This document shows, piece by piece, positions 57,930-64,000 of a stretch of DNA of 64,000 nt (position 1 is the stretch's first letter; every line of letters begins with the position of its first letter). Source of the stretch: Dictyophora rubrovolvata (Eukaryota > Basidiomycota > Agaricomycetes > Phallales > Phallaceae). Position numbers and translations under genes: made by a program. The stretch spans positions 1,488,001 to 1,552,000 of the forward strand of contig CP114120.1 of assembly GCA_029959195.1 (NCBI GenBank), written 5' to 3'. The notes beneath the pieces were generated by a model. It had not been told where the DNA came from. It did no database searches and was given only the letters and a program-made list of their open reading frames with translations.

Positions 57930-60900
57930 TCATGCGGGTCTATCCAAGTCTGTAGTAGTTTGACCATTGTCACGAGAATCAAGTTGAGTATTTTGATCTG
58001 CATCGATAGTCGGATCATCATTGGGCGCGTCAAGGATAGTATCCAAGTCGCCAGTTGAACTGAGATGAGATGAGGATCCGCCGCTGACAACATCATGATC
58101 ACGACCCCACATAACTTGTGGTCCCTTCGCTTCGATGGCAGTTTGTTGTTTCAGATCTAGTCCCCCTCGTCCTGCCATTTTTCGGAGCTTACGGATTAAT
58201 CCGTGTGCTGTCACCTTTAGCTTTGGACCCGGAAGTCCATCATGCGCCACGGCTTTTTGACTGGCTAGTGCCAATTCTTTGTCATTGCTTGCAGTGACAG
58301 AAATCTGATTTTCCCGACCCCATTGAAATCCAGATCCTGCTTTCCAATTGACAGAGTTAAACTGTTTACGAGCTTGATCCACGGAAACACCCTCAGGAAG
58401 AACCATAGCAAATTCCGCTCTTCGTTGACATTTTTTAAGAGAATTCCATATATCTTCCTGTGACTTCAGAGAGCGGGTTATAAAATATTGGATTGTCCCT
58501 GTTTTGTTTAAACGAAACTGAAAAATTTCTTTAACATTGTATAATGAATAAACACACAGTTTTGATGCGCTCGTTCAATAGCAACCTTTCCGTCCACAGG
58601 CAGGTTATTCACCATATGGCGCACGGTAACAGTGAACTCTTCGATTGGCGCAGGATATGCGTGATAATTGACCGGTACGACCCAGATGACAAGCTGGTTC
58701 GTGTCCTCTCGCGTCTCCATAGTACAGCTCAAAGACTGAACAATAATGATATCATGAACTCTAGACACACATTTAGTTATTAAAGTGCTTACATGACCCG
58801 GAAAACAATCAGTTATACGTTCCATGATGGATTCCATCATACCAACGCATTTCTCAAAGATACGATGACCACGATCGGGATGACCGGATCCATACAGACG
58901 ATCTTCCATCTCTTTCACGGGAACATATTGAAAACCGAACAGCCTTGCCGTGTTGTGGTAGGCAACGAAGATACCATCCATGTTACCAATCCTGGCTTGG
59001 AAACTACGGCCGAGCAAAATGTCATTGTTGAAAAAATGTCAGCTCGAACCAGACTACTGACTTATATTTCAGAAACGCGCTTCTTATTAGATCATAGTAT
59101 TCGCGCTCGAAGCTCTCAAATAAGCCAGTCGTTTGGCGAATTAAGTATCCCCTGTGTTTCTGAATGGACAGTTAGAACTTGCGCGGATATTCGTAGCGTG
59201 CAGGATATTACCTCGATATTCAACTGGTCAATGCGGATGGGCAACACGGCTCGTGATTTCAAATCAAAAACACCAGTTCCAGGTAATCTCGAGTCTTGAC
59301 AGTCCAGTTGGGAACGCATGATAAACTTAGATGACTAGGAACAGATTGGCTATCACGCAAAGTAACCAAGGCGCAAAATACCGACTTTAGCATAGCGATA
59401 GGTCTCGCTTCTGTCTTTAAAACAGAACGTTGGTGGATTTTCTCGACGCAAGCTATTGAACTGTTCTTTCGGATATGTCAAGAGCTTTTCCATCATTGTG
59501 CCCTATTTATCACGTCAAACATCGAATACGTATTACGCGATACCATTATCTGACCAGCCATAAGAGAAGATTCCATTCAGTATGGCGCTCTCCGACTTCA
59601 GATCGAGATGGGTCCACAGCATAAATTTGCTGCAAATGTGTCGACCCGCTAGGCGTTAGCCGTGGATGGAGGGTAAAGAAGGCGGGCATACGCATTCCTG
59701 GCGTAAATCTCCGAGACTGTAAGAGTACCGGACAAATTATAGATCAAGTGCTTAGTGGAACAGAACAACATTTAGTCACCTGACCCATATACGCCATGCT
59801 CAGGGTTGATGTATCAACAAGTTTATCTTCCGATATTAAGAAGTATATATGTGAAAGGATTTTGGTGAGAGTCGAAGTACTCCCAACGAAAGGTTTCGAA
59901 TATTGGACAGCTAAATCTAGCAAACGCTGATCAAATTTGAATAGGCTGTTTAGGAATACGCAGAATCAAAGAACGGACATCATCTTCACCGCCAGACACG
60001 TACTTAGGCAGCCTTTCGAAAGCGAAATCGATCACAGAAGGAAGCGTCTGTAGGTCTGGAGAGAAATTGAACACTTTAGAATGTGGATCCTGCAACCAAT
60101 GAACCGATTGACTATAAAGAATATTAGATCTCTTAGCATTTAATAAACGTGTACATACTTGAATAAGACACGATCAAGGCCATGAGTCAGACGGGCTATT
60201 GGGGGCTGTTCTTTCAGAGATACAACATCTGCATTCGAAGCCAAGATAAAGCAAGGTGAGCCAAGATAATCAGGCCAATAACAATCTTGTTTACCTGTGA
60301 GGACATATTCACCAAAAGGAAGTGGTGGTAACAAGCCGGACGTCCGCTGGGAAAGAACTGAGGGCACACGGGTTATGCCACTTGGGAATGCTTCGACGAC
60401 GGGTGAATCTGTTACAGATGAAGTAGAGACTGAACCTGCACTCCTTATGTTTGCGGATTTATCGGCAGTTGCCCCCATACCCTTCATAATTTCGTTGAAA
60501 GCCTCTAACAACGCACTTACTGAGTGGCTGGGTCGCGACAGTTGTTCGCCAGGAGCCTGCGATGTAACCTGTTGCTCCGCACTATCGACCGACTCTAATG
60601 CAGTTTCCCCGAAACTCAGGGCTTGTAGGGCGGCATATGAATCAGTAGGCTTTGAGTGGCGGATTACGCGTGCCATATCTTTTACAGATCGAGCTGAAGA
60701 TGTTTTTTGGGATTATAGCCAAGTAATGTTAGACAAATGGAATACCTACCACGGTCAAGGCTCGAACCAGCATACACCCCAGGTTGGTTATCAAGTAAGA
60801 GATTGGTGATAGAAACGCTCGACGCGGAAACAATAGGGGGTCCATGCAACTTACGCAGTCTCTTTCCAGGCGGACGACGCAGGACCATTCGAATTCTGCG

Positions 60901-61688
60901 TAAGGGAATAGGTCCATCATTGTTTTTTTTCGCAAAGAAATTGATTCTTGCTGATGTTCGTGGAATGTCATCACCTCCAACTGTTTGTTGAATGCATGAT
61001 TGACTAAATGATCGTTTATGAAGCTGTTTAATCTTGGTCAACTTCCGGATAATCTGGGAGTTAGGTGAAGGGATGAAGGTCGCGACACCTCGACGAAGGG
61101 TGGGCTTTGGAGGAACAAAACTGTCAAAGAAATTTACATTCAAACCGTGACAGTCGGAACATGCATTATTCGGAGCCGCGTTTTTGACCGATTCTTTAAA
61201 CATACGAGAAACAATATCATTTAAAACAACATTGCGCATGAAAGAACTTTGAGGAATAAGCCTTGCCCGTCGTTGAACGTCAGCCTGACATTGAGATGGA
61301 TTGGCAGAGAGGTGATATTTCCATGCGTTTTGAACACGATTCGAATTGGAGTTAGAGACAGCTTTTGGCTTCACGATCATAGTCTTTGGGGTTCGGGCGA
61401 ACGCGCTTTGAAGATACTGCTCCGTGTTTTTTATGGCTGCGGGGGGTGTTCTCCCGGATTTAGGTTGATGAGTCTTATGCTGTGATGACCCTTGACCTAG
61501 ATGGTTTGAATTAGATGCCTACATTCATTTCTCAAACGATTAGAGCACACTTTACCATTATTTTTTAACGACCTTCTACTATAGTTTCTGAAGTTCAGAC
61601 CGGAATGAGATCGAGACGGTGGCTTTGAACTTGATATTGACCGGCCATACCCAATGCATCTTGGTATTAAACCATGCCTGGGTAACAT
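57930..61688 (-). CDS. PET127: PET127-like mitochondrial RNA-processing protein
   Basis: Exon 1 starts at 61688 with an Arg/Ser-rich mitochondrial presequence (MLPRHGLIPRCIGYGRSISS). A GTAAAG...CATCTAG intron joins 'LKNNG' in frame to 'QGSSQHKTHQPKSGRTPP'. Then come a basic linker, 'IARLTHGLDRVLF' and 'SKVFNFSPDLQTLPSVIDFA', 'GTMMEKLLTYPKEQFNSLRR', the PET127 hallmark 'RSQLDCQDSRLPGTGVFDLK', and 'GRSFQARIGNMDGIFVAYHN'. Yeast Pet127 is a mitochondrial membrane-associated protein needed for 5' processing and turnover of mitochondrial RNAs. The C-terminal ~150 residues run on as 'GVSVDQARKQFNSVNWKAGS' and a polar Asp/Ser/Thr tail. About ten introns. It is divergent from ARL8 (170 bp between starts). 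Confidence 0.88.
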
Positions 61689-61858
61689 GGACGACTTAGT
61701 CTAGGATATTCAGAATGTATTGAAAACAAGGCCACATGAAGGTCCTGACTGCAAATTTTTGGTGTTCGACGTTACGCTTACGTGAGACCGTGTGACGTCG
61801 TAAGCTACCCCACTCGATCGTTGTTGACGTTGAGGCAAGCTAGGGCTCAGTGTGCTAC
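61689..61858. promoter_or_regulatory. Short divergent promoter of PET127 and ARL8
   Basis: Only 170 bp separate the two ATGs on opposite strands, so both genes must be driven from this segment or from within each other's 5' ends. I see no clear TATA box. Confidence 0.5.
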
Positions 61859-62829
61859 ATGGCTTCCTTTTTCTCTTCCTTGTTCGCATGGTTTTCCTCC
61901 CTTCTATTCTCGAAAAATGCTGAAATATGTATTGTCGGACTGCAAGCATCAGGGAAAACATCTATGGTTAATGTTGTTGGTGAGTTTCTATACTCGTACA
62001 ACTTACGTACAATTCTGGTATTAAGTTAGCTCTATTATAGGTGCTAACCAGTTCTCTGAAGAGGTCGTGCCGACTGTTGCATTTAATTTAAGGCATGTTA
62101 AACGCGGAGGAGTAAAACTGAAAGTTTGGGATGTTGCTGGCCAGCCGAGATTCAGAAGCACATGGCAAAGGTACTGTTCTGGCGTGGATGCAGTGGTGTA
62201 AGGCGCAATATTCTCAAATGATACTTCGTATTGATTCTGAGGTTTCCAGATTTGTTGTAGACTCGGCTGAGGTAATTCTGTGAACGAGCGATTCTTAAAT
62301 CATACTCACTAGTTGATTAGCCCGGTTCTTTTCAGACAGCCAAATTCGAATTACATTCGTTACTATCACATCCTAGCTTGTCGGAAACTCCACTTCTGGT
62401 GGTATTTGATTTCACCGCTCGTTATCTCCAGACAATGAGAACCTTTTCAGCTGGGCAATAAAAACGATCTACCAAATCACGTATCTGTTGAAGATTTAAT
62501 TGATGCATTGTATGAAATGTTTTCTTTTATACCGATCACCCATTCATTCTACTTTTTAAGAGAACTGAATAAGATCAATAATAGGCCCGTATCAGTAAGT
62601 CTCACCGTTTCACCATGGGGCACTTTTCCTAATATTTGATTCAGTGTTATTCGGTATGCATATCGTAACAAAGCCGTGCAATATCAATTGACCATATGCA
62701 TAGTGTTCCATGAAAAGCCAGCATAATTTGTGAGACATACCTTTATATACATCTCGAGATTCTAGACTTAGTGAGAATACCTAATTCAGGGATGTGGTTT
62801 TAAAGTGGCTAGCTAACCGGGCTCATTAA
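61859..62829 (+). CDS. ARL8: ARL8-type small GTPase, nine exons
   Basis: Exons: 61859-61979, 62041-62197, 62250-62271, 62336-62401, 62451-62509, 62561-62594, 62645-62653, 62704-62729, 62790-62829. They sum to 534 nt (177 residues plus stop) and keep the frame. G1 motif GLQASGKTS; switch I with 'EEVVPTVAFNL'; G3 'WDVAGQPRFRSTWQRYC', close to the ARL8 'WDIGGQPRFRSMWERYC'; G4 LGNKNDLPN; G5 region 'PVSCYSCSMKSQHNLDVVLK'. There is no N-terminal myristoylation glycine; ARL8 instead uses an acetylated, amphipathic N-terminus, here MASFFSSLFAWFSSLLF. ARL8 sits on lysosomes/vacuoles and links them to kinesin and HOPS. Exons of 9, 22 and 26 nt are very small. Confidence 0.9.
62645..62653 (+). other. 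9-nt micro-exon in ARL8 (CYS)
   Basis: TGTTATTCG, encoding C-Y-S, lies between TTGATTCAG and GTATGC. Skipping it keeps the frame but removes three residues of a conserved 'CYSxS' loop (G5 region). Confidence 0.75.
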
Positions 62830-63364
62830 CATAATTTATTCAGTTTGGTAATTAACTTCTGTCCATCTTTCGACTTTATTGACGATACTTACGCAGGAAA
62901 TTACTCATTTAAACTCTCGATAACCCTTGATTACTGCTACCATGTACCCATATATATTTGTATCTCATACCACCTCCGGCCTTTTTGTCTCCCCTTCTAC
63001 TTACGCCTATGCTAAGCTCTGATGTGATTCGGTGTTGACTGTTCACATTCGTCTTTGCATAGGCAAGATTTAAGCGTCTCTTAGTATATTCACCTAGGTG
63101 AGGATACTTTAAGAGCAGCCCCTCTAAGGACTTCATTGCGAAAAGTCTATGCGCGATTGAGGTAGTATATGGGGCTCATAGATAAATCAGACCGAATAAA
63201 TAGTTACATATTATCAGTGAAAGCTGTGATTGTTATCGTATCAGACGGTTCGTAAAGGTACAGTAATGGTACATATCAATTTGGATATATGTACTTCTTG
63301 TCATTATTGACAGGAATCAAAACAAAATTTATTCAAGGGAAATTTTTACTTACGTAGTCACCAA
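62830..63364. other. Intergenic, about 0.53 kb
   Basis: 3' ends of two convergent genes. A minus-strand frame at 62909-63136 (ATG at its start, 75 residues) has no recognisable family and could be an extra terminal exon of the right-edge gene, but I found no splice pattern to show it. Confidence 0.4.
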
Positions 63365-64000
63365 TCACTGGCATGCATTATCCTTCTGATGGATAATATG
63401 ATGTTTCGAGCAAGCCTTCAATTGTCTTTTGAGTTCTTGTCTCCCTTTTTTCCAATCCTTAAGACTTTCATTAATACCGTCTATAGCTGTGATTTTTCCC
63501 AGAGCACCCAAGTTAACCCCCCTCGATAACCATTCTTTTAGGTCGGGTAACAAGTTTCCTTTGGGTCGATATGTGCCCGAACTATTATCAATGACCAGTT
63601 CGTAGTCCTTTGGATCAGTCGATTGGACGTCTTCGTTGTCGTTAACATAGTCTTCGTTTGTGTTTCTTGACAATCTTCGAATAAAAAACTCTCCTGAGAA
63701 CGTTATCTCTTTGGCGGCATCGGCATGCATGGAGTGTTTACTTAGAAAATCGATGGAAAACTCTTCCCCGGTTTCAGTGAACCTCAGTTCTGAGTCCAAA
63801 GTAATGACATAAGTGAAAAGACGACCGGCTTTCCCGTAACACGCCATTTCCAAAAATTGGCGAGCAAGGTCACATTCGCGTTCAATCGATTCTGATGCCA
63901 GGTAATCGCTCGGGCTACCTTTTTCCGAGTCCGAGATTCTGTCGCTAGGTTGAGATTTATCGGTCCTGAACTCGCCGTCCCCGGCGACGCCGTAGACAGT
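63365..64000 (-). CDS. Conserved fungal protein of unknown function (5' part beyond the window)
   Basis: An open minus-strand frame enters from the right edge and stops at 63365. It reads '...RECDLARQFLEMACYGKAGR', then 'LFTYVITLDSELRFTETGEE', 'SIDFLSKHSMHADAAKEITF', 'SGEFFIRRL', 'DNSSGTYRPKGNLLPDLKEW' and a charged helical end. The pattern 'FTYV.TLD...RFTETG.EF.ID.LSKH.MH.D' with 'SGEFF.RR' and 'D..SGTYRP' is shared by a widespread fungal family that I recognise but that has, to my knowledge, no firm biochemical role. The N-terminal part, with whatever signals it has, lies outside the window. Confidence 0.7.
   Translation of the reverse strand, partial: TVYGVAGDGEFRTDKSQPSDRISDSEKGSPSDYLASESIERECDLARQFLEMACYGKAGRLFTYVITLDSELRFTETGEEFSIDFLSKHSMHADAAKEITFSGEFFIRRLSRNTNEDYVNDNEDVQSTDPKDYELVIDNSSGTYRPKGNLLPDLKEWLSRGVNLGALGKITAIDGINESLKDWKKGRQELKRQLKACSKHHIIHQKDNACQ

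Noticed and set aside
60297-60809. 170-codon plus-strand frame antisense to PET127
   Set aside because: The minus strand encodes conserved PET127 sequence with consistent splicing; this frame is its shadow.
1-64000. Biosynthetic gene cluster, defence island or virus-like element
   Set aside because: The genes are mainly housekeeping and unrelated in pathway; no core biosynthetic enzymes, viral proteins, CRISPR repeats or toxin-antitoxin-like pairs were seen.

Overview
This window is a piece of a nuclear chromosome from a filamentous basidiomycete, most likely an Agaricomycete. The evidence is the gene style: densely packed protein genes broken by many 48-70 nt GT-AG introns (two look like GC-AG), families typical of mushroom-forming fungi (F-box/LRR proteins, polyporopepsin-type aspartic proteases, S28 peptidase, HSP9/12, SnoaL-like proteins), and no bacterial operon features. 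I see no rRNA, tRNA, CRISPR array, complete transposon or virus-like element. Coordinates of multi-exon genes are outer limits; splice sites are given where I could derive them by keeping the reading frame.

Layout. 1-6 kb: the tail of an unidentified gene, a small NTF2/SnoaL-like protein, and a large WDR24/RTC1 (SEA/GATOR2) gene. 6-11.4 kb: three F-box or F-box-like genes. 11.5-21.2 kb: chromatin and DNA-repair genes, SNF5/SFH1 then RAD50 on the minus strand, with RAD50 head-to-head with mitochondrial HSP60 across a ~490 bp shared promoter that carries a heat-shock-element-like site. 22-26.4 kb: a small secreted protein, a Ser/Thr-rich secreted protein with tandem repeats, and a stress gene of the HSP9/HSP12 family. 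27.4-31.5 kb: a long, mostly disordered protein of unknown function. 32.6-43.3 kb (all minus strand): a PrxQ/Dot5-type peroxiredoxin, a secreted S28 serine peptidase, a RecQ helicase cut into very small exons, and a universal-stress-protein-domain protein. 44.7-45.3 kb: a kinase-like remnant.

46.2-54.4 kb (plus strand): succinyl-CoA ligase alpha, an acyl-CoA-binding/ankyrin protein, a PPR-like protein and two tandem aspartic proteases with matching intron positions. 54.6-61.7 kb (minus strand): an M3 oligopeptidase (PRD1-like) and PET127. 61.9-62.8 kb: an ARL8-type GTPase in nine exons, including exons of 9, 22 and 26 nt. The right edge cuts a conserved fungal gene of unknown function.

Most genes are housekeeping: mitochondrial function (HSP60, LSC1, PET127, perhaps the PPR-like protein), DNA repair and chromatin (RAD50, RecQ, SNF5/SFH1), nutrient signalling and lysosomes (WDR24, ARL8), and peptide breakdown (S28, two A1 proteases, M3). 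I found no biosynthetic cluster, defence island or other gene system. The most unusual signals are at the level of gene structure: micro-exons placed on catalytic motifs, GC-AG introns that alone restore the frame, and an intron-like 24-nt in-frame segment in SNF5/SFH1.
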